A DNA stretch of 64,000 nucleotides from Rudaeicoccus suwonensis (GCF_007829035.1 NZ_VIVQ01000001.1:1054001-1118000); one strand, 5' to 3'; shown: positions 43,496 through 52,736, counted from the first letter of the stretch. Notes: generated by a model from the sequence alone, not told the origin. Translations and numbers: made by a program.

Positions 43496-44493
43496 CGGTC
43501 GCGGCTGTCATCGGCAGCGGCAACTGGGGCACGGCATACGCGGCGGTTCTCGCCGACGCGGGCTGCACCGTGCGCATCGCCGCCCGTCGAGACAGCATCG
43601 CCGCCGAGATCAACGACCGGCACACGAATGCGGGTTACCTGCCGCAACTGCGTCTACCGGACACGGTGTCGGCCACGACCTCGGTGGCGGAGGCGCTCGA
43701 CGGCGCCTCGATCGCGGTGCTGGCGGTGCCGTCGCAGAGCCTGCGCGACAACCTGACCGTATGGCGCGACCTGATCCCGTCGGATGCCGCTGTCGTGTCG
43801 CTGATGAAAGGCATCGAGTTGCGGACCGGCAAGCGGATGAGTGAGGTGATCGAGGAGGTCGCCGGGATCGGCCACGACCGTGTGGTGGTGGTCTCGGGTC
43901 CGAATCTCGCGCACGAGATCGCCGCGCGGCAGCCCGCGGCCGCAGTCGTCGCCTCGAGCAGCGCACGGATGCGCTCGCGGGTTGCGGAGGCCTGCGCCAC
44001 CGGCTACTTCCGTCCGTACCTGGGCACGGATGTGATCGGCACCGAGATCGCCGGAGCGACCAAGAACGTCATTGCGCTTGCCGTCGGCATCGCAGCCGGC
44101 ATGGGCATGGGCGACAACACGATGGCCAGTCTGCTGACGCGCGGTCTCGCCGAAACAGCTCGGCTGGGAACGGCTTTGGGTGCTGACCCCCAGACCTTCA
44201 TCGGCCTGGCAGGCGTGGGTGACCTGGTGGCGACTTGTGCCTCCCCGCTGTCGCGCAATCGCACCTTCGGGTACCGCCTCGGCACAGGTATGGCGCTGGA
44301 GGAGGTCATCGCGGTGACCGATCAAACCGCTGAAGGCGTCAAATCCTGCGAGTCGATCCTGCAACTGGCGCGCAGCGTCGAGGTGGATGTGCCGATCGTG
44401 GAGAACGTCGCTGCCGTCGTGCACGACGGACGCTCCCCCCGGGACGTGCTCGAGGCGCTGATGTCACGTGCCCGCAAGCACGAGGGAGCCTGA
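43492..44493 (+). CDS. gpsA: Glycerol-3-phosphate dehydrogenase [NAD(P)+]
   Basis: Reduces dihydroxyacetone phosphate to glycerol 3-phosphate for phospholipids. The 333-residue protein has GSGNWGTAYA (6-15), VSLMKGIELRT (about 102-112) and SGPNLAHEIA (about 140-149). It also has the catalytic Lys in ATKNVIALAVGIAAGMG (about 188-204) and the C-terminal GVGDLVATC (about 240-248). GTG start overlapping the plsC stop (GTGA). Confidence 0.96.
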   Translation: MTVAAVIGSGNWGTAYAAVLADAGCTVRIAARRDSIAAEINDRHTNAGYLPQLRLPDTVSATTSVAEALDGASIAVLAVPSQSLRDNLTVWRDLIPSDAAVVSLMKGIELRTGKRMSEVIEEVAGIGHDRVVVVSGPNLAHEIAARQPAAAVVASSSARMRSRVAEACATGYFRPYLGTDVIGTEIAGATKNVIALAVGIAAGMGMGDNTMASLLTRGLAETARLGTALGADPQTFIGLAGVGDLVATCASPLSRNRTFGYRLGTGMALEEVIAVTDQTAEGVKSCESILQLARSVEVDVPIVENVAAVVHDGRSPRDVLEALMSRARKHEGA

Positions 44494-44528
44494 GCGGGCG
44501 ACGTCATCAGGCACCGGGCCGTTTTCGA

Positions 44529-44558
44529 CGCGCGGCGTGGGGCATTCCCCGCCGCGCG
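44529..44558. terminator. Hairpin between convergent gpsA and the PLP lyase gene
   Basis: CGCGCGGC/GCCGCGCG plus an inner GGGG/CCCC, with a two-base bulge and CATT loop. Confidence 0.6.
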
Positions 44559-44592
44559 GTGGTCACCGTCACTCGGGGAGTGCGCGTCGCGG

Positions 44593-45657
44593 TCAGCCGC
44601 GCAATGCCTGGTCGATATCTGCCCACAGGTCCTCGACGGCCTCGATGCCGACCGACAGACGCACGAGTTCGACCGGCACCGACTCCGGCTCGGCGGCGTG
44701 CCGGCGCCGTCGCTCCAGCGTCGACTCCACGCCCCCGAGGCTCGTCGCCGGCAGCCAGACCTGTACCCGCTGCTCAAGAGCTTCGGCAGCGGCCTGACCG
44801 CCGACGGTCTCCAGGCACACGATGGCGCCGCGACCCGGATAACGCACGCGAGCGACAGCCGGATGCTCCTTGAGACGTCGCGCCAGTTCGACGGCGTTCT
44901 CGCAGGCCCGCTCCAACCGCAGGTGCAGGGTGCGCATGCCGCGCAACGCCAGCCACGCCTCGTGTGGGCCGGGAATCGCCCCGTGCAGGGTGCGGTGGGT
45001 CAGTAGCGTGGCATACAGCTGTTCGTCTGCGGTGATCGTCGCGCCGAGCACCACGTCGGAGTGGCCGGCGAGATATTTGGTGACCGAGTGCAGCACGACG
45101 TCGGCACCCAACTGCAGCGGCTGCAACAGCAGCGGGGTGTTGAAGGTGTTGTCGACGACGGTGCGCACCCCGGCCTTGCCCGCTGCTGCGAAAAGCGTTG
45201 GCAGATCCGCGATTTCGAGCATCGGATTGGTGGGGGACTCGATCCACAGCACGTCCGCCGACGGCAGCGCGGCCAGCACCGCTGCTGTGTCGGCGGGGTC
45301 GACGCGCACGGCGCGCAGCGCGCCACGTCGCTCCAGCAGATCGACGAGGGCGCCGGTGCCGTTGTAACTGTGGTGCGGCAGCACCACCGTGCCGCCCGGA
45401 GGAGTCAGCGCGAGGCAGGCGCTGACTGCAGCCATACCGCTGGCGAAGCTCAGCGCGCGGCCGCCCTCTAGATCTCCCAGGGTGTCCTCCAGCACCTCCC
45501 ACGTGCGATTGGAAAACCGGCCGTATGCCGGGGTGCCGCCTGCGACATACGTCGAACTCAGCTCGATGCCAGGGCCGACGGCAGCACCCGGGCTGCGATC
45601 GGGTCGACCCATGCCGACGAGGCGGGTGGCGGGGGAGGAGCGGTGCTGGTCCGACAT
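44593..45657 (-). CDS. Cys/Met-metabolism PLP enzyme (cystathionine gamma-synthase/lyase type), short form
   Basis: A 354-residue fold-type I PLP enzyme acting on cystathionine or O-acyl-homoserine. It contains TYVAGGTPAYGRFSNRTW (about 37-54), FASGMAAVSACLAL (about 71-84), VDNTFNTPLLLQPL (about 162-175) and the PLP Lys in HSVTKYLAGHSDVV (about 184-197). After RYPG (about 271) it goes straight to RGAIVCLE, lacking the roughly 20-residue segment around the usual HP-x-H motif. Synthase and lyase cannot be told apart. The start is ATG 45657; longer frames upstream run through ddl's promoter. Confidence 0.88.
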   Translation of the reverse strand: MSDQHRSSPATRLVGMGRPDRSPGAAVGPGIELSSTYVAGGTPAYGRFSNRTWEVLEDTLGDLEGGRALSFASGMAAVSACLALTPPGGTVVLPHHSYNGTGALVDLLERRGALRAVRVDPADTAAVLAALPSADVLWIESPTNPMLEIADLPTLFAAAGKAGVRTVVDNTFNTPLLLQPLQLGADVVLHSVTKYLAGHSDVVLGATITADEQLYATLLTHRTLHGAIPGPHEAWLALRGMRTLHLRLERACENAVELARRLKEHPAVARVRYPGRGAIVCLETVGGQAAAEALEQRVQVWLPATSLGGVESTLERRRRHAAEPESVPVELVRLSVGIEAVEDLWADIDQALRG

Positions 45658-45714
45658 GCCGCCACCATGGCACGCCGGGAACGCCGGGACCCGGGCTGCC
45701 CGGCAACTGGGCAT

Positions 45715-45720
45715 TAGGCT
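45715..45720 (+). promoter_or_regulatory. -10 box TAGGCT, leaderless start of ddl
   Basis: TAGGCT ends 7 nt before the GTG at 45728. Confidence 0.5.
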
Positions 45721-45727
45721 CACTTCG

Positions 45728-46870
45728 GTGAGCACTCCGAGCCCGTCCGAAGAGTCCGGTGAGACCGGCCGAAAGCCCGTTGTCGCAATTGTTTTCGGTG
45801 GACGTTCCAGCGAACACGCGGTGTCGTGCTCGACCGCGGCGAGTGTGCTCGCGGCCATCGACCGTGACCGTTTCGATGTGGTGCCGATCGGCATCTCCCG
45901 AGAGGGTCGCTGGGTGCTGATGGCCGACGATCCGGCGCCGTTGCGACTCACATCGGGTCACACGCCCAGCGTCGAGGGTGAGACGGCAGCGCTGATCTCC
46001 GCCGACCCCTCGACGCGAGAAGTCATCATCTCCCCACCTGGCGAAGCCCCGCGTGTGCTGACCGAGGTCGACGTGGTGCTGCCACTGTTGCACGGGCCGT
46101 TCGGTGAGGACGGCACCCTGCAGGGGCTGCTCGAACTCGGCGACGTGCGGTATGTCGGATCAGGGGTCGCGGCGTCCGCAGTGATGATGGACAAAGCTCT
46201 GATGAAACTGGTCTTCGCCTCAGCAGGTCTGCCCATAGGGCGTTATGTCGTGATCACCGACAAAGAATGGCGCCGGGACAAGGCGACCTGCCTGGATGCG
46301 GCGGTGCCACTTGGTCTGCCGGTCTTCGTCAAGCCGGCCCGGGCCGGGTCGAGCGTCGGTGTCGTCAAGGTCGATGACCCGGCCGAGCTGGAGGCGGCCA
46401 TCGAGCGGGCACGGCTCAGCGATCCGAAGGTGCTGGTGGAAGCCGCGATCGCGGGGCGAGAGGTCGAGTGCGGTGTGCTCGAGGGCCATGATGCCGAGGC
46501 ACCCCGCGCCAGCGCGATCGGTGAGATCACGGTGACCGGTGATCGGCATACGTTCTATGACTTCGAGGCCAAATATCTCGACGACGACGCACGGCTGACC
46601 TGCCCGGCGCAGCTGCCCGAAGAGGATGCCGACGAAATCCGGGAGCTGTCGGTAAAGGCTTTTGAGGCTGCCGGTTGTGAGGGCTTGGCACGGGTCGACT
46701 GGTTCTACGAGCCCGGCGGCCAACTGGTGCTGAACGAGATCAACACGATGCCCGGCTTCACGCCCTCGTCGATGTTCCCGCGGGTGTGGGCGGAGACCGG
46801 GCTCGACTACAGCGAGCTCATCACCGAGCTCATCGAATTGGCACTGAACCGGCGCGTCGGCCTGCGGTAG
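45728..46870 (+). CDS. ddl: D-alanine--D-alanine ligase
   Basis: Makes D-Ala-D-Ala for peptidoglycan. The 380-residue ATP-grasp enzyme has VFGGRSSEHAVSCSTAASV (positions about 22-40), LLHGPFGEDGTLQGLLE (about 118-134), FVKPARAGSSVGVVKV (about 200-215), GREVECGVLE (about 243-252), RVDWFYEP and the magnesium-binding LNEINTMPGFTPSSMFPR (about 338-355). The start is GTG 45728, next to a -10 box; a much longer frame upstream reads antisense to the PLP enzyme. One of the two ATA codons outside a CATAC context is in this gene. Confidence 0.96.
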   Translation: MSTPSPSEESGETGRKPVVAIVFGGRSSEHAVSCSTAASVLAAIDRDRFDVVPIGISREGRWVLMADDPAPLRLTSGHTPSVEGETAALISADPSTREVIISPPGEAPRVLTEVDVVLPLLHGPFGEDGTLQGLLELGDVRYVGSGVAASAVMMDKALMKLVFASAGLPIGRYVVITDKEWRRDKATCLDAAVPLGLPVFVKPARAGSSVGVVKVDDPAELEAAIERARLSDPKVLVEAAIAGREVECGVLEGHDAEAPRASAIGEITVTGDRHTFYDFEAKYLDDDARLTCPAQLPEEDADEIRELSVKAFEAAGCEGLARVDWFYEPGGQLVLNEINTMPGFTPSSMFPRVWAETGLDYSELITELIELALNRRVGLR

Positions 46871-46920
46871 CTGCTGTCGCAGTCGTCGCAGGCCGACGCG
46901 CCGAGATCGTCGTCGTGCTG

Positions 46921-48333
46921 TCAGGCCTTCGGCGGCTCCGGTTCTCCGACCACCGCGCCCGCTTCGTAGGCCTCGCCGATCACGCCGCTGTGCGGACGCT
47001 TCGAGGAGCCGACCACGTTGAACAAGATGTTCAGCACGAAGACCACCAGCACGGTCGAGGTGATCGCTGACCCGAAGATGATCTGGAAGTCCTTCGGGAA
47101 CTGCTGGTAGAACGTCGGAGCCACAGTCGGGATCAGCCCGAACGACAGCGAGATCGCCACGATGAGCAGGTTGTGGTTGTTCTCGAAGTCGACCTTGTGC
47201 AGGGTGCGTATGCCGATCGACGTCACCATCGCGAACATCACCGTCGCAGCGCCGCCGATCACCGGCCCGGGCAGGTCGGACACCACCGCGCCGACCTTGG
47301 GCACCAGTCCCAGCAGCAGGAGGGCGACGCCGCAGACGGTGACCACCCAGCGCGAGCGCACCTTCGTCATACCGATCAGACCGACGTTCTCGGCGTACGC
47401 GGTGTCGGGGAAGGAATTCATGAACCCGGCGAGCAGCGCCGACAGGCCGTCGGTGCTCAGGCCGCGAGCGAGATCGCTGGGCGACAGCTCCCGGTCGGTC
47501 ATCTCGGCCACGGCCAACATGTCAGCTGTCGACTCGACGTAGGTCACCATGATCACGATGCACATCGAGATGATCGCTGCTGCAGCGAATTTCGGCGGTC
47601 CGAAGTGGAACGGTTCGGCGATGCCGAACCACTTCGCCGAAGCGACGTCCGGGAACTTCAGCAGTCCCATCGGCCAAGCCACGAGTGAGCCCAGGATGAT
47701 CGAGATGAGTGTCGAGGTCTGTCCGATGAAGCCGGTGAAGAACCGGCTGATCAGCACGATGAACAACACGACGAGTGCGGCCAGACCGATGTGCGAGGGC
47801 TGGCCGAAGTCCTTGGTGCCGGTGTCGCCCGCGATGAGCGAGACGTCGGCGCCGATGAGGGACAGTCCGATGATGGTGATGACCGTTCCGGTCACCAGTG
47901 GCGGGAAGAATCGCAGCACCATGGAGAACGGTTTGGCGATGATGAGTCCGAAGACACCCGAGACGAGCATCGCCCCGTAGACATACTGCAGACCGTTCCG
48001 GCCACCGCCGTACTGGTTGGCGATGATGATCATCGGGTTGACGACGGTGAACGTCGCACCCGCGACGACCGGCAATCGGACACCGAAGATCTTTCCGATG
48101 CCGACCGACTGGATGATCGTGGCGATGCCCGAGATGAGCAGATCGGCACTGACCAGGATCGCGATGTCCGGACCCTTGAGGCCGACGGCCGGTCCCACGA
48201 TGAGGGGGACCGCGACGGCCCCGGCATACATGATGAACAGGTGCTGGAGGCCCAGCACCAACAGACGAGGTGCTGGCAGCACCTCGTCCACTGGATGTGT
48301 TGTGGATGATTTTTCAGCGGCTGGTGCGCTCAT
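46921..48333 (-). CDS. NCS2 nucleobase:cation symporter (uracil/xanthine permease type)
   Basis: A 470-residue membrane protein with about 14 helices. LGLQHLFIMYAGAVAVPLIVG (positions about 28-48) is the NCS2 N-terminal signature with its QH pair, and the C-terminal half has the half-helices around TADMLAVAEM and NSFPDTAYAENVGLIGMTKVR (about 309-329). The substrate could be uracil, xanthine or uric acid. No ribosome site is obvious. It converges with ddl. Confidence 0.92.
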   Translation of the reverse strand: MSAPAAEKSSTTHPVDEVLPAPRLLVLGLQHLFIMYAGAVAVPLIVGPAVGLKGPDIAILVSADLLISGIATIIQSVGIGKIFGVRLPVVAGATFTVVNPMIIIANQYGGGRNGLQYVYGAMLVSGVFGLIIAKPFSMVLRFFPPLVTGTVITIIGLSLIGADVSLIAGDTGTKDFGQPSHIGLAALVVLFIVLISRFFTGFIGQTSTLISIILGSLVAWPMGLLKFPDVASAKWFGIAEPFHFGPPKFAAAAIISMCIVIMVTYVESTADMLAVAEMTDRELSPSDLARGLSTDGLSALLAGFMNSFPDTAYAENVGLIGMTKVRSRWVVTVCGVALLLLGLVPKVGAVVSDLPGPVIGGAATVMFAMVTSIGIRTLHKVDFENNHNLLIVAISLSFGLIPTVAPTFYQQFPKDFQIIFGSAITSTVLVVFVLNILFNVVGSSKRPHSGVIGEAYEAGAVVGEPEPPKA

Positions 48334-48639
48334 GTCCGACCCTCTCGACGGTGGGGACGATCAGCGCAGACTAGAGCCGCGGAGGGGTCGAACGTAAGAG
48401 AAATGGAAAAGAAATTTCGCATGCCGGTACTTTGCGGGTGCCGGAGGGGTCGCGTGGACGTAATTGATGGGGGTGTCGGTTGGGTGAAGAGCGCCGCCCG
48501 AACGCCTGTTGTCGGGACTGTGCCGTGCCCCGGCCGCGTGGGGCAGTGCAGAGCGTGCGCGGGGGTGTCGGCGCGCGAAACTGCGTCACACGCGCCGGTG
48601 GCGGCGGCTGTCGGCGCGCGGGAAACTGCGCGAGCTGAG
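48334..48639. other. Gene-free region between the NCS2 permease and DUF3515 genes
   Basis: 306 bp between the divergent-facing permease start and the DUF3515 stop. It includes an A-rich patch (48392-48418) likely to hold the permease promoter. Short open frames here have no family features. No repeats are seen. Confidence 0.4.
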
Positions 48640-49098
48640 TCAGCTGCAGTGTCCGGCGTTCTGCGGGATCTGACCCGCCGCCGCAGCGAAGGCGGCGAGT
48701 CCCCACGCGGCGTACTTCGTGGGGATGAGCACCTCGATGGCGGGGGAGCGCCCGAAGGTCACGAAACGTGTGCCGTCATCCAGGGGTGAACTGACCCAGT
48801 CGATGCCGTTGGTCTGCAGACATCCGGCCGCGGTCGGTGCGGGAGTTCCGACGCCGCAGCGGGCGATGATGGCCGGGTTGCCCCACGCCCGCACGGTGGG
48901 CGAGGAGACCGACACCTTCCGTGCAGTCTGGCTCGACACCGTGACCGGCCAATGTGCAGAAGCCTTGGCGCACAACGGATTCGAGGAGTAAGCGGCGACC
49001 GACACCTTCACGGTGCCGGCGCCCGAACCGCACCCGGAGAGCGCCAGCGCCATACCTGGTATGACGGCCGCTGCCGCGGCGCGCCTGCCGCGACGCAC
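48640..49098 (-). CDS. DUF3515 lipoprotein
   Basis: A 152-residue secreted lipoprotein of the DUF3515 family, function unknown. After RRGRR and a hydrophobic stretch (AAAAAVIPGMALALSGC) the lipobox LSGC gives a lipidated Cys near 25. The mature part has four further Cys, probably in disulfides, and the family segment ARCGVGTPAPTAAGCLQTNGI and RSPAIEVLIPTKY near 130. The start GTG 49098 overlaps the stop of the Lrp-like gene (TAGTG). This gene usually lies near thiL and ddl in actinobacteria. Confidence 0.88.
   Translation of the reverse strand: MRRGRRAAAAAVIPGMALALSGCGSGAGTVKVSVAAYSSNPLCAKASAHWPVTVSSQTARKVSVSSPTVRAWGNPAIIARCGVGTPAPTAAGCLQTNGIDWVSSPLDDGTRFVTFGRSPAIEVLIPTKYAAWGLAAFAAAAGQIPQNAGHCS
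49048..49066. repeat. Inverted pair of the CGNCATAC/GTATGNCG octamer in the DUF3515 signal peptide
   Basis: CGCCATAC, 3 bp, GTATGACG. It spans codons for VIPGMA and forces a rare ATA isoleucine codon. Confidence 0.7.
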
Positions 49099-49331
49099 TA
49101 CGGGTGGACCACCGTGCAGGTGAGCGTGCGCATGATGCCGGGCACGTCCTGGATCTTGGCGATGACCAGAGTGCCGAGTTCGTCCAGTGTGGGCGCCTCG
49201 GCCTGTGCGATGACGTCGTAGGGGCCCGTCACGTCGTCGGAGGAGATGACCCCGCTGACGTCGCGGACCGCAGCAGCCACGGCTGTCGCCTTGCCGAGAT
49301 CGGCCTGGATGAGGATGTACGCCTGGACCAT
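49098..49331 (-). CDS. Single-domain Lrp/AsnC ligand-binding (RAM) protein
   Basis: A 77-residue protein comprising just a RAM domain (AYILIQADLGKATAVAAAVRD, positions about 4-24, then GPYDVIAQAEAPTLDELG near 36-53), with no DNA-binding domain. Stand-alone RAM proteins of this size are common in actinobacteria near thiL and DUF3515. They may bind amino acids or pair with full Lrp proteins. The start is ATG 49331 with GGGAAGG upstream. It is divergent from thiL. Confidence 0.9.
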   Translation of the reverse strand: MVQAYILIQADLGKATAVAAAVRDVSGVISSDDVTGPYDVIAQAEAPTLDELGTLVIAKIQDVPGIMRTLTCTVVHP

Positions 49332-49484
49332 GCGCTGCCTTCCCTTGCGGAGAACTGCGTGAATGAACCTGCTCGACGAACCACATGTGACACCGTGATG
49401 GTGGCCGCATGTCGTCGCCGCCGAACCCGGTGCAGACGCTACCGTGCAGGGCTGACCGTGACGGCCGCGAGGGTAGGAGCACCG

Positions 49485-50447
49485 ATGAGCGCCGCAGACG
49501 AACCCGCCACCCTCGGGGACATCAACGAGGATGGGCTCCTGGCGGGCATTTTCCCCGGCCTGCCGACGAGCGACCGTGTGCTGATCGGCCCGGGTGACGA
49601 CGCGGCACTGCTGCAGGTGCGCACCGGGGCGACGCTGGCCACCACGGACACCATGGTGCTGAATCGCGACTGGCGCGACGAGTGGTCCACCGGATACGAC
49701 GTCGGCCACAAGCTGGTCACTCAGAACGTCGCCGATGTCGCAGCGATGGGCGGCCGGTGCACCGGACTGCTGGTGACACTCGTGGCGGATGCCGCGACGT
49801 CACTCACCTGGGTTCGCGCGTTCAACGACGGACTCTGCCAGGCAGCGGTGGACGCAGGAACGGCCGTGCTCGGCGGCGACCTGTCCTCGGCACCTGTCGG
49901 TGTGCGAATGGTGTCGATCACCGCTCTCGGCGAGTTCGAGGCCGGCGTGTCGCCGGTGCGCCGAAGTGGTGCCCGGGTCGGTGACGTGGTCGCCGTGAGC
50001 GGTGGTCTGGGCCGTGCCGCAGCAGGGTTGCTGCTGTTGCAAAGGGGTCGTGAGCAGGACGCCCCACACCTGGTCGATTTCCAGCGCCGGCCGGTCACCG
50101 ACTATGCCCAGGGTCCGGCCGCCGCGCGCAGCGGCGCGACCGCGATGCTCGACATCTCCGACGGCCTCGTGCGCGACGCCGGCCGGATCGCGGCTGCCAG
50201 CGGCGTCTTGCTCGCCATCGACGACGCGGTCTTGCGATCCGACGTCGACGACCTTGCGCCATACGTCGGGGATCAGGCACGCCAGTGCGTTCTCGCCGGC
50301 GGCGAGGAACACACGCTGCTGGCCACATTTCCATCGCAGAGCGTGCCCGCCGGGTGGCGTGTGATCGGTTCCGTCGAAGCCGGGTCCGGAGTGACAGTTG
50401 GTGGCGAACAGCACTCAGGTGGCGGATGGGATCACTTTTCCGCCTGA
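49485..50447 (+). CDS. thiL: Thiamine-monophosphate kinase
   Basis: Phosphorylates thiamine monophosphate to the pyrophosphate cofactor. The 320-residue protein has IGPGDDAALL (about 31-40), TTDTMVLNRDW (about 51-61, metal-binding Asp), NVADVAAMGG (about 80-89), LGGDLSSAP (about 128-136) and MLDISDGLVRDAGR (about 217-230). The start is ATG 49485, which has GTAGGAG upstream; a longer frame upstream reads through the divergent Lrp-like gene. Confidence 0.95.
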   Translation: MSAADEPATLGDINEDGLLAGIFPGLPTSDRVLIGPGDDAALLQVRTGATLATTDTMVLNRDWRDEWSTGYDVGHKLVTQNVADVAAMGGRCTGLLVTLVADAATSLTWVRAFNDGLCQAAVDAGTAVLGGDLSSAPVGVRMVSITALGEFEAGVSPVRRSGARVGDVVAVSGGLGRAAAGLLLLQRGREQDAPHLVDFQRRPVTDYAQGPAAARSGATAMLDISDGLVRDAGRIAAASGVLLAIDDAVLRSDVDDLAPYVGDQARQCVLAGGEEHTLLATFPSQSVPAGWRVIGSVEAGSGVTVGGEQHSGGGWDHFSA

Positions 50448-50564
50448 AACGATCACAATCGGTCGTTCGTTCGTGTTTTCTCGAGTTGTAGTCTGGGAAA
50501 ATCTTGTGTTCCCCGTCACGCCGATTTCGGTCGGCGAACTACATTGGAAAGCTCAGGTTCAGGC

Positions 50565-52250
50565 ATGCATATGGCCTCACCCGGGTTGCGGCTCGACGCC
50601 GGACCCGTTGACTACATCCTGATCGCGCTGTACTTCGTCTTCGTCCTCGGCATCGGCCTCATCGCCCGCCGGCAGGTCTCCAGCAGCGTCGACTTCTTCC
50701 TGTCCGGCCGGTCGCTGCCGGCGTGGATCACCGGTCTGGCGTTCATCTCGGCCAACCTCGGCGCCACCGAGATCATGGGTATGTCGGCCAACGGCGCCCA
50801 GATCGGTATGGCGACCTTCCACTACTACTGGATCGGCGCGATCCCGGCGATGCTCTTCCTCGCCGTGGTGATGATGCCGTTCTATTACGGCTCCGGTGTG
50901 CGCAGCGTGCCGGAGTTCATGTATCGGCGATTCGGTGCGACCGCACATCTGGTCAACGCGATCAGCTTCGCGGTCGCCCAGGTGCTGATCGCCGGCATCA
51001 ACCTCTATCTGCTGGCCACCATCGTCAACACGCTGTTCGGCTGGAACATCTGGGTGTCGACCATCATCGCCGCTGTGATCGTGCTGTCGTACATCACCCT
51101 CGGCGGCCTGTCGGCAGCGATCTACAACGAGGTGCTGCAGTTCTTCGTGATCGTCGCCGCACTGCTGCCGCTGACGCTGATCGCCATGCACAAGATCGGC
51201 GGATGGAGCGGCCTGAGTCACAAGCTGCACGGTCTCGAGGCGCAGCACTTCTACGCGCATGACCCCATGACGTCCTGGCCCGGTCAGGGCCTGACCGGCT
51301 TCAGCAGCTCGTTCCTGTCGATCCTGGGCATCGTCTTCGGCCTGGGCTTCGTGCTGTCGTTCGGTTACTGGACCACGAACTTCGTGGAGGTCCAGCGCGC
51401 GATGGTGAGCAAGAACATGAACTCCGCTCGGCGCGCGCCGATCATCGGCACCTTTCCCAAGATGTTCATCCCGTTCATCATCATCATCCCTGGTATGGCG
51501 GCCGCCGGGCTCGGCGCCTTCGCCGGTGACTCCAAGCCGGACTACAACAACGCGCTGTTGTTCCTGATGCGCGACCTGTTGCCGAACGGTCTGCTCGGTG
51601 TCGCGATCGCCGGAATGCTGGCGGCCTTCATGGCCGGTATGGCGGCGAACATCTCGGCGTTCAACACAGTCTTCACGTATGACATCTGGCAGTCGTATGT
51701 GAAGAAGGACCGCAGCGACCAGTACTACCTGAGCATCGGTCGTGTCGCCACCATTGCGGCGACCGCCATCGCGGTGCTGACGTCATACTTCGCGAGCCAG
51801 TACTCCAACGTGATGTCGTACCTGCAGACGTTGTTCGGGTTCTTCAACGCGCCGCTGTTCGCGACCTTCATCCTCGGGATGTTCTGGAAGCGGATGACCG
51901 CGACGGCCGGCTGGGTCGGCCTCGTGTCCGGCACGCTCGGAGCAGTCGTCGTCGGTGTGCTGTCCAAGGACGCGCTCGGTGGGGCGTCTATCGGTGTGCT
52001 GAATCTGAGTGGTCAGGGGGCCAGCTTCGTGTGCGCCGGTGCGGCGTTCGTGATCGACATCGTCGTGAGCGTCGCGGTCAGCCTGGTCACCGTGCCCAAG
52101 CCCGACTCCGAACTGCGCGGCCTGGTCAAGTCGGTCACGCCCAAGGCGGACCACGACGAAGGTGAGGTCGCGCACTGGTGGCTGTCGCCGGTCAAGCTGG
52201 CCGGTGTCTCCCTGGTCATGGTCGTCATCCTCAACGTGGTCTTCCACTGA
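50565..52250 (+). CDS. Sodium:solute symporter (SSS family)
   Basis: A 561-residue membrane protein with about 13-14 helices. GRSLPAWITGLAFISANLGA (about 45-64) is the SSS unwound helix 1 with its sodium-site residues, and AGMLAAFMAGMAANISAFNTVFTYDIW (positions about 351-377) is the conserved helix 8 region. Sugar-type SGLT relatives share these features but the substrate cannot be read. ATG 50565 and 50571 are both possible; TTG 50544 is a weaker option. A small membrane protein follows after 26 bp. Confidence 0.9.
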   Translation: MHMASPGLRLDAGPVDYILIALYFVFVLGIGLIARRQVSSSVDFFLSGRSLPAWITGLAFISANLGATEIMGMSANGAQIGMATFHYYWIGAIPAMLFLAVVMMPFYYGSGVRSVPEFMYRRFGATAHLVNAISFAVAQVLIAGINLYLLATIVNTLFGWNIWVSTIIAAVIVLSYITLGGLSAAIYNEVLQFFVIVAALLPLTLIAMHKIGGWSGLSHKLHGLEAQHFYAHDPMTSWPGQGLTGFSSSFLSILGIVFGLGFVLSFGYWTTNFVEVQRAMVSKNMNSARRAPIIGTFPKMFIPFIIIIPGMAAAGLGAFAGDSKPDYNNALLFLMRDLLPNGLLGVAIAGMLAAFMAGMAANISAFNTVFTYDIWQSYVKKDRSDQYYLSIGRVATIAATAIAVLTSYFASQYSNVMSYLQTLFGFFNAPLFATFILGMFWKRMTATAGWVGLVSGTLGAVVVGVLSKDALGGASIGVLNLSGQGASFVCAGAAFVIDIVVSVAVSLVTVPKPDSELRGLVKSVTPKADHDEGEVAHWWLSPVKLAGVSLVMVVILNVVFH

Positions 52251-52276
52251 CGCCACAGCTGCGAAAGGAATCTGAC

Positions 52277-52603
52277 ATGACACCTGAAAAGGCTTCTACC
52301 GCACCGGCTTCCAGTGACGCTGGAGGCTCGAACCGGCGTGCTGCCGGGTTGTTCGACGTCCGCAACATCATCGCGGCACTTCTCGGCATCTACGGCGTCG
52401 TGCTGACGATCATGGGCATCGTCAACTTCACCGATGCCGACAAGCACAAGAGCGACAACGTGAACCTCAACCTGTGGACGGGGCTTGCCCTGATCGTCGT
52501 TGCGGTACTCATGGCGCTGTGGTGCGCCCTGCGGCCGATCGTCGTCGATGAGGCCGAGGTCGCTCGGGTCCGCGAGGAGATGGAGCACGGACCCGCGCAC
52601 TGA
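52277..52603 (+). CDS. Small two-helix membrane protein behind the symporter
   Basis: A 108-residue protein. Residues 1-25 are disordered, then come two membrane segments: NIIAALLGIYGVVLTIMGIV (about 30-49) and LWTGLALIVVAVLMALWCAL (about 66-85). The C-terminal tail is acidic and ends EEMEHGPAH. AAAGGAA precedes the ATG. Co-transcription with the symporter and shared termination suggest an accessory subunit, but I do not recognise the family. Confidence 0.8.
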   Translation: MTPEKASTAPASSDAGGSNRRAAGLFDVRNIIAALLGIYGVVLTIMGIVNFTDADKHKSDNVNLNLWTGLALIVVAVLMALWCALRPIVVDEAEVARVREEMEHGPAH

Positions 52604-52663
52604 TCCGCGCAAGTGTGAGGAGGGGTCGGAGGCTTCACCGGTCTGACGATCGCTCGACAGCGA

Positions 52664-52698
52664 ATGAGCCGCCCGGGAGTCATTCCAGGGCGGCTCAT
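52664..52698 (+). terminator. Hairpin terminator of the symporter operon
   Basis: ATGAGCCGCCC and GGGCGGCTCAT form a perfect 11-bp stem with a 13-nt loop, 60 bp after the small membrane gene. Confidence 0.78.
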
Positions 52699-52736
52699 CC
52701 GCGCGTGCGGCGCGATGCGCCGCGAGGTGTCGATGT

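Noticed and set aside
45389-45727. N-terminal extension of ddl by 113 codons
   Set aside because: It lies antisense over the PLP enzyme gene and has no ligase-like sequence. The leaderless GTG 45728 gives the normal length.
49104-49484. N-terminal extension of thiL
   Set aside because: It crosses the divergent Lrp-like gene and its promoter; ATG 49485 has a good ribosome site.
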